Positions 17,233 to 25,401 of a stretch of 64,000 bases of DNA are shown here, one piece after another. The stretch covers positions 1 to 64,000 of the forward strand of contig JBEIQE010000007.1 in NCBI GenBank assembly GCA_040376705.1, written 5' to 3'. Below the pieces are notes generated by a model. It worked only from the letters and a program-made list of their open reading frames with translations. It was not told the origin of the DNA and ran no database searches. The position numbers and the translations under genes are program-made. Every line of letters begins with the position of its first letter. The stretch's first letter is position 1. The DNA comes from JBEIQE01 sp040376705 (lineage in GTDB: Bacteria; Pseudomonadota; Alphaproteobacteria; UBA2400).

Positions 17233-17335
17233 AGTGACTAACTCCTGCTCTTATCGCTCTATGGCATCACGCCGGGCGATAGATGGTTTCGGTATGTGAA
17301 GCGCATAATCAACATAACGTCAATTTGCTTTCACG
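17233..17335 (-). promoter_or_regulatory. Duplicated structured leader, pncB copy
   Basis: In the 168-base gap before pncB, a hairpin with outer stem TATCGC/GCGATA (17252-17257 with 17276-17281) and inner stem GGC/GCC with a five-base loop lies just upstream of the AGGAG. GCATAATC (17303-17310) and CAATTTGCTTTCA (17321-17333) follow at fixed spacing. All recur before the ankyrin gene at 18696-18790, with 21 bases between hairpin and GCATAATC in both. Confidence 0.6.
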
Positions 17336-17399
17336 CTCTTAATAAAGCGCAGGCGCGCTGCCAAAGCAAGCGCAACCTGCGTATTATTTACGACAAATA

Positions 17400-18695
17400 T
17401 TAAGGTGCCGGATTACCCTTGTTCGCCCGTGGTTTAGAAGAGCGCAACAAGTTATTAAGCCTGCGTGCGGCATCGGCATAGGGATACTCATGACTGCCGC
17501 CGCTTTCATCCGTATGCAGTACGTTTTTGGCATGATCGCGCGCCAGCTTGATAGAGGCTCCACGTGCCACAAGACGGCGAGCAATATCCATACGGTCCAT
17601 CTGCGCTACATGCACGAGCAACCCGCAATTGCGCGCGTTGATATCCGCACCATCTTTAACAAGTGCATCGACCACCTCAAGCACAGCATCATCCTTGGCG
17701 GGGTTGAGTTTATCCTCATGCCAGAAGGCACGCGATACATATTCGCCAAGGATATAGCCACCCAGGGCCTGTTTGTTAAAGGCTGTCGTCGCCTCATAAA
17801 TCGGCAGCACCAGCTGCGGGTGAGTTCCAATAACCGCATTTACAAACTCAAGGCATTGGCTTGGTCGCAGCACTTTACCGTTAAAGGCAGCGCGCATCGC
17901 ACCTTCATCGTTGGCGATACGGGCATCATGAAAAGACTTGCGCATCTGCTCAAGCGGGCTGCCTTCCGGCCATATCTTGTAGCCATATTCTGGCGTTACC
18001 GGATCGCCCATAAAACCATGCATGCGCTGGAAAACCAGATCGTCGTAAAATGCCAGCTCATGGCGTTGGTGGCGATCACTCGTATCGAGCTCAAGCCACT
18101 CCTGCCCCTTATGGTCGCACTCAAATGCCTGCGGGAACGCGCGCTGCAGTACAGCCGCTAATGCAAAGTTACTCTGCAATACAGCTATACTTGAGCTGAA
18201 GGCCAGCTCAGGATCAACCCCCAAGGCCTCGGCTTTAGGAATGATTTTTTTGATGGCAACTTCCATATTTGCCACCGCCTCGGCTTCGGTAATACGTTTG
18301 CGGCCATCGCGGTGGCGATACTCCGGCTCTGTTACATTATTCATGCCATGCGAAAGGCCGTCGATTAGGTGGCGGATGCCCTCAGTTTCGGGCAAGGATG
18401 GCGTACCCGCCCTGAATATATTAGCCCGATACGTGCCAGCTTTAATGTTTTCAGCCTTACGGTTTGCCAGATCGGCAATCACCACATCCACAACCATGTC
18501 ATGCGACTTGGTCATGCCATAAGCAGCGAGATGGGCAAAGTAGGTGTCGATAGCCAGAACTTCTGCAGGCTGCGATTTTAAATATGCAGCGATCTGATCG
18601 TCGCTCGCACCTTGAGCCACCATCTGCATGGCATGCTTTCCACTCTCTTGAGCGGCATCAATAAGGTCATGGATTTCTTGGAAGGGATTACTCAT
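17400..18695 (-). CDS. Ankyrin-repeat protein of unknown function
   Basis: This 431-residue protein has no signal peptide. Residues about 1-320 are helical and unrecognised. The C-terminal 110 residues contain at least two ankyrin-like units with VDALVKDGADINARN and ARRLVARGASIKLARD. Ankyrin repeats mediate protein binding. It is the first gene of a pair with pncB and carries a copy of the same structured leader. AGGAG lies six bases before the ATG. The partner is unknown. Confidence 0.7.
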   Translation of the reverse strand: MSNPFQEIHDLIDAAQESGKHAMQMVAQGASDDQIAAYLKSQPAEVLAIDTYFAHLAAYGMTKSHDMVVDVVIADLANRKAENIKAGTYRANIFRAGTPSLPETEGIRHLIDGLSHGMNNVTEPEYRHRDGRKRITEAEAVANMEVAIKKIIPKAEALGVDPELAFSSSIAVLQSNFALAAVLQRAFPQAFECDHKGQEWLELDTSDRHQRHELAFYDDLVFQRMHGFMGDPVTPEYGYKIWPEGSPLEQMRKSFHDARIANDEGAMRAAFNGKVLRPSQCLEFVNAVIGTHPQLVLPIYEATTAFNKQALGGYILGEYVSRAFWHEDKLNPAKDDAVLEVVDALVKDGADINARNCGLLVHVAQMDRMDIARRLVARGASIKLARDHAKNVLHTDESGGSHEYPYADAARRLNNLLRSSKPRANKGNPAP

Positions 18696-18790
18696 TTATA
18701 GCTCCTGTCTTATCGCCAGTGGCTTTACGCCGAGCGATAGATCTTTGGTTGCGGTTATCAGCATAATCGGCAGAACCAATTTGCTTTCAT
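18696..18790 (-). promoter_or_regulatory. Duplicated structured leader, ankyrin-gene copy
   Basis: This is the second copy of the pncB leader. The outer stem TATCGC/GCGATA is at 18711-18716 and 18734-18739, the inner GGC/GCC stem encloses a different five-base loop, GCATAATC is at 18761-18768 and CAATTTGCTTTCA at 18777-18789. Sequence between these blocks has diverged while the blocks and spacing remain, which suggests selection. Confidence 0.6.
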
Positions 18791-18848
18791 GCGGATACTA
18801 GAGCGCAGTCGCGGGCTGCTGACAAGTGGCTACGTTATGTTGATATAC

Positions 18849-19127
18849 CTAGGGTTTTACAACCGGGGTGAGGCACGGCAGGCCGTAGGTGGCTTTATTG
18901 AGTGCTGCCTCTTCACCTACAGGGTTAGAGACGGCACGCATCTTGAAGCGCTGCCAGCTGGCATCCACATTATAGCCAAGCCGCATGGTGAAAGGCATAT
19001 TCATGTAGCTATCGCCGCGCACCCGCTCCATATGCGCATGCGTGTTATACATCAGCGCAACGCCATAGGCGCTTGTGGCTGAGACGAGGGCACTGGCAGC
19101 TGCGAGTGCTGTAAACTTGCTGATCAT
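18849..19127 (-). CDS. Small secreted protein
   Basis: The ATG at 19127 gives 92 residues with a signal peptide, MISKFTALAAASALVSATSA. It is preferred over an ATG two codons earlier because AGGGA then sits six bases before it. The mature part is about 70 residues with one Cys and no recognised domain. It is alone between the ankyrin gene and a NUDIX gene. Confidence 0.6.
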   Translation of the reverse strand: MISKFTALAAASALVSATSAYGVALMYNTHAHMERVRGDSYMNMPFTMRLGYNVDASWQRFKMRAVSNPVGEEAALNKATYGLPCLTPVVKP

Positions 19128-19196
19128 GTTCATTCCCTGTCGCATTGAAACAAGCAACAAGCCTAGGACTCTGCCCCCTGCCAGTGCAAGAGAGAA

Positions 19197-19703
19197 TCAA
19201 CCGTAAAAATGCTTAACAAGGGTGATCAGGTCGCCCTTGCCCTTATCGCCATCTGCCAGCTTTTGCAGGAGCTCGGCGGGAGTAAGCCAGAAGAACTCGG
19301 TGAAATCAGCCGTATTATACTGCGGCACAGCTTCGGCCTCTATTTCGTAAACCGTCATAAAGGCCGACACGCCATGCTGCGGCGGCGTGAGCTTGCCCAA
19401 GGCACGCCACTTCACATCGGTAATTTTAATGCCGGTCTCTTCCTCGGTCTCGCGCTCGAACGCCAGATCATACGGCTCACCTGCGCCCACATGCCCACCC
19501 ACACTCATATCAAGGCACAGCGGGAAAATGCGCTTGGTGGCGGCGCGGCGCGGGGTCCAGATCTGGCCCTTGCTGTTGATGATGAAGGCATTGATAACGC
19601 GAAAATGGCTAAGCTTTTTCGCCATGGTCTCGGAGCGCAAGACGGTGCCGATCACATTATCGGCATCATCCACCAGATCGAGTAATTCATCTTCTGTTGT
19701 CAT
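19197..19703 (-). CDS. NUDIX hydrolase, isopentenyl-diphosphate isomerase-like (YfcD type)
   Basis: This 168-residue protein has a full NUDIX box, G-x5-E-x7-REx2EExG, in GGHVGAGEPYDLAFERETEE near residue 70. The N-terminal LDLVDDADNVIG start and RRAATKRIFP motif are shared with the IPP-isomerase/YfcD branch. The chosen ATG has GGAGGAG eight bases upstream. This ribosome site directly follows the T run of the rplS terminator, so expression probably depends on read-through from the ribosomal operon. The substrate is unknown. Confidence 0.85.
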   Translation of the reverse strand: MTTEDELLDLVDDADNVIGTVLRSETMAKKLSHFRVINAFIINSKGQIWTPRRAATKRIFPLCLDMSVGGHVGAGEPYDLAFERETEEETGIKITDVKWRALGKLTPPQHGVSAFMTVYEIEAEAVPQYNTADFTEFFWLTPAELLQKLADGDKGKGDLITLVKHFYG

Positions 19704-19716
19704 CTTCATCTCCTCC

Positions 19717-19753
19717 AAAAAAAACAACGCCCCGGTTTATGGCCGGGGCGTTG
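19717..19753 (-). terminator. Strong terminator after rplS
   Basis: The 11-bp stem CAACGCCCCGG/CCGGGGCGTTG (19725-19735 with 19743-19753) is followed on the minus strand by eight T residues (19717-19724). The GGAGGA ribosome site of the downstream NUDIX gene touches the end of this T run. Confidence 0.92.
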
Positions 19754-19774
19754 CAATTAGCATGCGCTAAAAGC

Positions 19775-20206
19775 TTACTCTGCAACCTTCTTGGGTTCTG
19801 CAGCCACAGCCTTGTTCTTCTTCGAGACGCGAACTTCAACGTCATGACCGGTTGTACGCTCAACGATACGTGCCGACTTACCGCGACGATCACGCAGGTA
19901 GTACAGCTTGGCGCGACGCACGTCACCACGACGGATCAGCTCAATGCTCTCAATACGGGGGCTGTAGAGCGGGAAAATACGCTCAACGCCTTCGCCGTAA
20001 GAAATCTTGCGGACGGTGAATGACGAGTTGATGCCAGCGTTCTTGCGGGCAATGCAAACGCCTTCGTAGGCCTGCACACGCTCGCGGTCGCCTTCAACAA
20101 CCTTTACGTTCACCTTCACGGTGTCGCCAGGTGAAAACACCGGGACTTTTTTGCCTTCTGACAGCTTGGCTACCAGCTCGGCTTCAATCTTCTGAATGGT
20201 ATTCAT
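19775..20206 (-). CDS. rplS: 50S ribosomal protein L19
   Basis: This 143-residue protein sits at the 30S/50S interface. Family motifs are FSPGDTVKVNVKVVEGDRER, EGVCIARKNAGINSSFTVRKI, IESIELIRRGDVRRAKLYYLR. The ATG at 20206 is the conserved family start; an upstream in-frame start would add 17 unconserved residues. The Lys/Ala-rich C-terminal tail is an extension. It follows trmD, as in most bacteria, and ends at a strong terminator. Confidence 0.97.
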   Translation of the reverse strand: MNTIQKIEAELVAKLSEGKKVPVFSPGDTVKVNVKVVEGDRERVQAYEGVCIARKNAGINSSFTVRKISYGEGVERIFPLYSPRIESIELIRRGDVRRAKLYYLRDRRGKSARIVERTTGHDVEVRVSKKNKAVAAEPKKVAE

Positions 20207-20273
20207 ACTACGTTCTCTCTTCTCTAAAGTTGGTGCCGCTTTACCCGCATGCTGCACATGGTAATTATTGCTC

Positions 20274-21005
20274 TTAGTTCTTCTTTCCTCTTGCGAGGTA
20301 TTTCTCCCACAAATCAGGACGGCGTTCTCGGGTAACCGCCTCTGCCTGTGCGCGGCGCCAGGCCGCGATATTACTGTGATGCCCGGAGATCAGCACCGCA
20401 GGAACCTCATGTTCGCGCCACACTGGGGGCCGCGTATAATGCGGGTACTCAAGTAGCCCGCCACTAAAACTCTCTTCGGCGACCGTCTCTTCGTTGCCCA
20501 TCACACCCGGTAACAGCCGGATACAGGCATCGAGCAGAACCAGCGCCGCAGGCTCACCGCCCGACAACACATAATCACCCACGCTGACTTCCTCGACCGC
20601 ATGATGGTCCAGCACACGCTGGTCAACCCCTTCATACCGGCCGCAGAGCAGCACCATACCAGGACCCTGGGCCAGCTCGCTCGCCAATTGCTGGTCGAGA
20701 ACCCGGCCACGCGGAGAGAGATAGATCACCCTGCCCGCAAAATCCTGCTTCGCTGCTGCCAGCGCCTGACTTTCTTTTGCGGCCGTCAGTGCCGCGTCAA
20801 CAACATCCGGTTTAAGCACAAGGCCTGCCCCGCCCCCATAGGGGGTGTCATCAACAGAGGCGTGTTTATCGCTACTAAAGGCCCGAATGTCCAGTGTTTC
20901 GAGCTCCCATTTACCCTCATTCAGGGCTTTTCCGGCCAAAGACAGCCCAAGCGGCCCCGGGAACATCGCCGGAAAAAGGGTCAAGACTTTGACTTTAAAG
21001 GACAA
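20274..21005 (-). CDS. trmD: tRNA (guanine-N1)-methyltransferase
   Basis: This SPOUT enzyme methylates G37 in tRNAs reading CNN codons, preventing frameshifts. Motifs are VLTLFPAMFPGPL near the start, DTPYGGGAGLVLKPD, LLCGRYEGVDQR with the SAM knot, and VGDYVLSGGEPAAL. No ATG precedes the conserved start. TTG at 21005 gives 243 residues, the usual size; another TTG 20 codons upstream is possible. A weak start may hold the enzyme below ribosomal protein levels. It lies between a NUDIX gene and rplS. Confidence 0.93.
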   Translation of the reverse strand: MSFKVKVLTLFPAMFPGPLGLSLAGKALNEGKWELETLDIRAFSSDKHASVDDTPYGGGAGLVLKPDVVDAALTAAKESQALAAAKQDFAGRVIYLSPRGRVLDQQLASELAQGPGMVLLCGRYEGVDQRVLDHHAVEEVSVGDYVLSGGEPAALVLLDACIRLLPGVMGNEETVAEESFSGGLLEYPHYTRPPVWREHEVPAVLISGHHSNIAAWRRAQAEAVTRERRPDLWEKYLARGKKN

Positions 21006-21100
21006 TTTACCAAAAACCTTAACAGGGATAACACTGTGCAGGGTTTGTAACCGTTTAGACGCCAAAAAGCGAGTCAGACCAGTGGGTTAACGCAGGCGTA

Positions 21101-21658
21101 TTAACAATCAAACTTGAGCTTACCCAGCGCCCGCTTCCCGGCCACGCGGGGGTGGATGCGCCAGTCGGCCAGACCGGTCAACTGCTCGGGCGCTAATTTA
21201 GGTAGCAGGTCAAGCGTGCGATCGGTGCCTAAGTCGAGCGCATCGGCAAACGGCTGATAGCGCTGCGCTGTAGCCCGCAAGGCCAGATCGCGCTGATTGG
21301 CAAACATGTTCAGCGGCAGCTCGGCTGGCGCAAAGAACTGCAGCAGGGTGCCTTCATGGCCCAAAGAATAAGCCTCACCCGCATAAGGCAAATAGAACAA
21401 CGTGGCGCTGATATGCGAGCTGTTGTAGGGCTGGTAGAATTTATAGCTGGCAACATGTGTGAGCCGCTCGGGCACCAGCTTGAGGTTCAGCTCTTCCTCC
21501 ACCTCACGGCACACGTTCTGCAACGGAGTCTCGGCGCCTTCGGCAAAACCGCCCGGCAGGCACCAGATGGGGGCATCATCGCGCAGCTTGAGCAACAGGC
21601 GGCCCTCAGCATCCACCAGCAATAAAACCGCGCCGCGGCGCAGAAGAGTAGAAGTCAT
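21101..21658 (-). CDS. NUDIX hydrolase, NADH-pyrophosphatase-like
   Basis: This 185-residue protein has a NUDIX box near residues 35-57, GGFAEGAETPLQNVCREVEE, after a typical RRGAVLLLVDAEGRLLL strand. The ATG at 21658 begins where conservation begins; 11 upstream codons are unlikely to be translated. The C-terminal 70 residues are helical and unrecognised. It lies inside the rimM-to-trmD stretch, which is usually uninterrupted, so this operon has gained genes. The substrate is unknown. Confidence 0.82.
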   Translation of the reverse strand: MTSTLLRRGAVLLLVDAEGRLLLKLRDDAPIWCLPGGFAEGAETPLQNVCREVEEELNLKLVPERLTHVASYKFYQPYNSSHISATLFYLPYAGEAYSLGHEGTLLQFFAPAELPLNMFANQRDLALRATAQRYQPFADALDLGTDRTLDLLPKLAPEQLTGLADWRIHPRVAGKRALGKLKFDC

Positions 21659-21740
21659 TTCGCAAAATCCCGCCAAAAACAAACCCGCCACACTTGAGCA
21701 ACAAGGGGAGCGGGTTGTTTACTTAACAGGAAGGCGGGCT

Positions 21741-21863
21741 TTAGACCAGCCAGGCCACGATAAGGCCGACAAACAAGCCTGAAATCGCCACGATGGCGTA
21801 ACCCAGCGCAATACCGGGGTTACCCTCGTTATGATCTTGTGCAGCGTGCTCGTGAGTGGTCAT
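21741..21863 (-). CDS. 40-residue single-pass membrane protein
   Basis: This short frame has a His/Asn-rich polar start (MTTHEHAAQDHNEGNPG) and one C-terminal helix (IALGYAIVAISGLFVGLIVA) that ends almost at the C terminus. GGGAG lies eight bases before the ATG. It is in line with the ribosomal operon genes on both sides. I do not know a family. The composition and ribosome site favour a real small protein. Confidence 0.6.
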   Translation of the reverse strand: MTTHEHAAQDHNEGNPGIALGYAIVAISGLFVGLIVAWLV

Positions 21864-22005
21864 GACGTTTGCTCCCTTATGAACCAGTTATGTATCCGGT
21901 TCTGTTAAGAATGCTGCCTTTATATAGTTAACTTGGCAATTCACATTCGTTGCTGCAACGCAGTAGGATACGACAGAAAATTACTGCTCGCATGCGTTGT
22001 AGTGA

Positions 22006-22404
22006 TTACTCTGGCGATGGAGACGGCGACGGAGCTGCACATTCGTAGGATGATGTGTCTGCTGCCGGTGCAGATGGTGGCGGTGCACAGGTTGGCTCGG
22101 CAACGGACGGCGTGTGATGAGTTTGGGCGGAGAGAATCTGATAACCAACCATCGCGCCCAGTATCTGTGTATTGGCATCGTCAACCGGGCGCGGCGCTGG
22201 GGCCGGATCGGGCATGATATGGCGGGCAACGCGTGTAGGAGCTGGCGCAGGCTTAAGCGCTGCGCGGGTAGAGCCGGTTGGGCGGGGCGGCAGGCTGCGC
22301 ACTGTTTCGCGCAGACGTGCAGTGGTAGCCGGGTCGCGATGCGGAGCCGCCTCAGGTGCTTTACCCAATAAACGAGCGAGCCACTTAAAACCGGGAAGCG
22401 CCAT
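22006..22404 (-). CDS. Pro/Ala-rich hypothetical protein
   Basis: This 132-residue protein begins with a short amphipathic helix (ALPGFKWLARLLGK) and is otherwise low-complexity with many Pro and Ala, ending in a Pro/Ser repeat. One hydrophobic patch, ILGAMVGYQIL, lies near residue 85. GGAG seven bases before the ATG supports translation. It is in the rimM-trmD interval on the same strand. There is no recognisable domain; it is probably disordered. Confidence 0.5.
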   Translation of the reverse strand: MALPGFKWLARLLGKAPEAAPHRDPATTARLRETVRSLPPRPTGSTRAALKPAPAPTRVARHIMPDPAPAPRPVDDANTQILGAMVGYQILSAQTHHTPSVAEPTCAPPPSAPAADTSSYECAAPSPSPSPE

Positions 22405-22484
22405 GTCTGAACTCCGTATTGCCAGTCACCGCCATTAAAGCGCTACCGCAAGGTGAAGTCCAAAACAAAGCGCAGCTATTAACC

Positions 22485-23003
22485 TTAATGCTCTTCAAGG
22501 TCGACCAGAATAGGCGGGTCGATGATGAGATAGCCCTTATTAACCTGCACTTCAGGCACAACCTCTTTATTAAACGGCAACAGCTCGGTGCCGCCAGCGG
22601 CCTTGGCAATTTCAATGATATCGCCTGCGCCGTAGTTTTTCATATCCAGCACTTTGCCGTAGACCGCACCACTGGCAAGACGGGCCTCAAGACCGATCAG
22701 GTCGGCATAATAATATTCACCCGCGCCGACCTTGGGCAGCTTGCTGCGCTCGACATAAAGCTTGGTGCCCTTCATGGCCTCCACCTCTTCGCGAGTAGAC
22801 AGGCCCGAGATGGTGCAGATGAAATGCGACTTGTTCCATACACCCAGCTTGACGGTAAAGCTGCGCTTGCCTTTTTCATCGGTCAGCGGGCCATAGTTGC
22901 CCACGTCTTCTGCATTATCAGTAAAGCTGGCGAGCTTGGCCTGCCCCTTCACGCCATGCGCACCAAGAATTTGCCCGACGCAGATTTTGCGGCTCTCGCT
23001 CAT
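22485..23003 (-). CDS. rimM: 16S rRNA processing protein RimM
   Basis: This 172-residue protein is needed for 30S head maturation and binds S19. It has the N-terminal VGQILGAHGVKGQAKLASFT segment and a C-terminal PRC-barrel with YYYADLIGLEA, GKVLDMKNYGAGDIIEI and PFNKEVVPEV. Its ATG overlaps the stop of the upstream NADAR-like gene by four bases, so that gene sits between rpsP and rimM. Confidence 0.93.
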   Translation of the reverse strand: MSESRKICVGQILGAHGVKGQAKLASFTDNAEDVGNYGPLTDEKGKRSFTVKLGVWNKSHFICTISGLSTREEVEAMKGTKLYVERSKLPKVGAGEYYYADLIGLEARLASGAVYGKVLDMKNYGAGDIIEIAKAAGGTELLPFNKEVVPEVQVNKGYLIIDPPILVDLEEH

Positions 23004-23476
23004 GCTGCGCCTTCTTTAAAATCTTCCAGACGTTCACGCAGGCTCATCAGACGCGAGCAGAACTCTTCTTCGGTCAGCAGCGTTTCGGCAGGATTACTGC
23101 CGCCATTCTTATGCGTGAGGACCGCCGTGCCGGTAGCGGCCAGTGCTGTCCTGAAACCGGCATTCTGCATGAACAGGGCGCTATAAGCGCGGTCGAGCAG
23201 ACTTTGGTAATTGCCACTCTCGCGGTCAAAAATCTTGCCCTGCCAGTGCAGGGTCTTGTCGGTGCGCCAGCCAGGATTAGCGGCTTCTTTGGCGGTTATA
23301 CCTGCCAGCGCGCAAACCTCGCGCTGCCTTGCAGGGTCGGCGTGGGTCAATGCCTGCAAAAAGCCTTCCATCGAGGCGCAGGGAATGGTCTCGAACACAA
23401 AGGCATGCGCAGTGAAGTTAGACAGCGCGCCAGCGGGGCCTTCGTTCTTTGAATAGATGTCGATAGAGTCGGTCAT
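23000..23476 (-). CDS. NADAR-superfamily-like protein
   Basis: The protein has 158 residues from the ATG at 23476. The pattern IYSKNEGPAGALSNF, then SMEGFLQALTH, then AKEAANPGW, and late QNAGFRTALAATGTAVLTH follows the NADAR/YbiA layout (SNF; SEHYFQA; KF..N..L...LL.TG). Known members hydrolyse ADP-ribose from nucleotides or nucleic acids. Here the usual SEH is SME, so activity is uncertain. It is translationally coupled to rimM and lies just after rpsP, an unusual place for this family. Confidence 0.55.
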   Translation of the reverse strand: MTDSIDIYSKNEGPAGALSNFTAHAFVFETIPCASMEGFLQALTHADPARQREVCALAGITAKEAANPGWRTDKTLHWQGKIFDRESGNYQSLLDRAYSALFMQNAGFRTALAATGTAVLTHKNGGSNPAETLLTEEEFCSRLMSLRERLEDFKEGAA

Positions 23477-23549
23477 TTGATCTTTCGCGCAACCCCTCTC
23501 CTGCATCAGCAGGAGAGGGAGGCGTAACATAGTTTACTAAGCGACTGAA

Positions 23550-23930
23550 TTAAGCAGCAGGTGCTTCTTCAGCTGGCTTTTCAGCGGCAGCGGCGGCCTT
23601 CTCGGCATTTGCCTTGGCGCGCTCAACAGCCTTGGCCTTGGGAGCCGACTTCTTGGGGGTATCGTTCCACTTCGGCATTTCCATCAGCTTGGCTTCGCCA
23701 AGGAAACGGGCCACGCGGTCCGACGGCTGCGCGCCAACGGCCAGCCAATGCTTGATGCGCTCTTCGTTGAGCTTCACGCGGTCGGCATGGGTCTTGTCAA
23801 CCATCGGGTTGTATGTACCCAGACGCTCGATGAAACGGCCATCACGCGGCGAGCGGCTGTCGGCGGCTACGATGTGATAGAACGGGTGCTTCTTGGCGCC
23901 CTGACGGGCCATACGAATTACTACTGCCAT
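23550..23930 (-). CDS. rpsP: 30S ribosomal protein S16
   Basis: This 126-residue protein begins MAVVIRMARQGAKKHPFYHIV, followed by ADSRSPRDGRFIERLGTYNPM, and the block HWLAVGAQPSDRVARFL that defines S16. The C-terminal 45 residues are an Ala/Lys/Glu-rich extension typical of alphaproteobacteria. A clean GGAG ribosome site precedes the start. It follows ffh on the same strand with an 82-base gap. Confidence 0.97.
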   Translation of the reverse strand: MAVVIRMARQGAKKHPFYHIVAADSRSPRDGRFIERLGTYNPMVDKTHADRVKLNEERIKHWLAVGAQPSDRVARFLGEAKLMEMPKWNDTPKKSAPKAKAVERAKANAEKAAAAAEKPAEEAPAA

Positions 23931-24012
23931 TTTACTCTCCTACTAAAGTTAAACAAACAACGGGATAAAACAAGTGACGCCAACCTTCCCGTATCAAAGG
24001 CGGGCGAAAGAT

Positions 24013-25401
24013 TCAGCGGAAGGGGAAACCTCCGCCGGGTAATTTGGGCATGCCGCCACCAAGGCCACCGAGCAGCGAGCCAAGCCCGCCCTTGCCCTGC
24101 AGCTTCTGCATCTGCTTCATCATGGTGCGCATCTGCTCAAACTGCTTGAGCAGCTTGTTGACATCCTGGACATCGGTGCCTGAGCCCGCCGCAATACGCA
24201 ACTTACGCTTGGCCTTGATGATATCCGGGTCGCGGCGTTCGCGCTTGGTCATCGAGAGGATGATGGCTTCCTGCTTTTTCAGCACGCCTTCATCCAGCTT
24301 GCCTTCGGCCATCTTCTCTTTGATTTTGCCCACACCGGGCAGGAAGTTCATGAGACCACTCATGCCGCCCATTTTCTTGAGCTGGCGCAGCTGGCTGAGC
24401 AGGTCATCGAGCGTAAATGCACCGCCCGCCTGCATTTTGGCAGCCATTTTCTCGGCTTCAGCATGATCGATGGTTTCCATCGCGCGCTCAACCAGCGAAA
24501 CCACATCGCCCATACCGAGGATACGGCCAGCAAGGCGGTCAGGATGGAAGGGCTCGAGACCATCGAGCTTTTCGCCGGTACCCAGCAGCTTGATCGGGCA
24601 GCCGGTAACAGCGCGCATGGAGAGTGCAGCACCGCCGCGCGCATCGCCATCAACGCGCGTGAGGACAATACCTGTAACCGTTACCCGCTCATGGAAGGCC
24701 TTGGCCACATTCACCGCGTCCTGACCGGTCATGGCATCCGCCACCAGCAGCACTTCATGCGGCTGGGCCAAGGCGCGCACAGCGGCCACTTCGGTCATCA
24801 GCTCATCATCAATCGCCAGACGACCTGCTGTATCTAATATAAGGACATCGTAGCCCTCTTTACGCGCAGCTTCTAAGGCGCGCTTGGTAATTTCAAGCGG
24901 AGCCTGACCTGCAATGATCGGCAGGCTACCCGCATTTACCTGACCAGCCAGAATTCCCAACTGCTCCTGCGCTGCCGGGCGGCGGGTATCGAGGCTGGCT
25001 AACAGAACCTTCTTGCGCTCTTTCTCGATCAGGCGCTTGGCGATTTTGCCCGAGGTGGTGGTTTTGCCTGAGCCCTGCAGACCCACCATGAGGATGATGG
25101 CCGGCGGCGCGACCGCAATATTAAGAGGAGCCTCAGCGCCGCCCAGCGTCGCAACCAGCTCATCATGCACCAGCTTGACGACCTGCTGGCCGGGGGTAAC
25201 CGACTTGAGCACTTCAGCGCCCACAGCCTTTTCCTGTACCTTGGCGATAAAGTCCTTCGCCACTGAGAGAGAGACGTCAGCCTCGAGCAGGGCCACGCGC
25301 ACTTCGCGCATGGCGGCGGCGACATCAGCCTCGGTCAGCGCACCGCGCCCCCGAAGCTTGTCGAAGATCCCGCCCATTTTGCTGCTTAGTGACTCAAACA
25401 C
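24013..25401 (-). CDS. ffh: Signal recognition particle protein Ffh
   Basis: This 462-residue GTPase binds 4.5S RNA and signal sequences and delivers ribosomes to FtsY. It has the N domain, G domain motifs GLQGSGKTTTSGKIAK, DTRRPAA, DTAGR and TRVDGDARGGAAL, then the M domain with SMTKRERRDPDI and a Met/Gly-rich tail. Length is normal. It heads the ffh-rpsP-rimM-trmD-rplS block. I looked for the 4.5S RNA core beside it and did not find it. Confidence 0.97.
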   Translation of the reverse strand: MFESLSSKMGGIFDKLRGRGALTEADVAAAMREVRVALLEADVSLSVAKDFIAKVQEKAVGAEVLKSVTPGQQVVKLVHDELVATLGGAEAPLNIAVAPPAIILMVGLQGSGKTTTSGKIAKRLIEKERKKVLLASLDTRRPAAQEQLGILAGQVNAGSLPIIAGQAPLEITKRALEAARKEGYDVLILDTAGRLAIDDELMTEVAAVRALAQPHEVLLVADAMTGQDAVNVAKAFHERVTVTGIVLTRVDGDARGGAALSMRAVTGCPIKLLGTGEKLDGLEPFHPDRLAGRILGMGDVVSLVERAMETIDHAEAEKMAAKMQAGGAFTLDDLLSQLRQLKKMGGMSGLMNFLPGVGKIKEKMAEGKLDEGVLKKQEAIILSMTKRERRDPDIIKAKRKLRIAAGSGTDVQDVNKLLKQFEQMRTMMKQMQKLQGKGGLGSLLGGLGGGMPKLPGGGFPFR

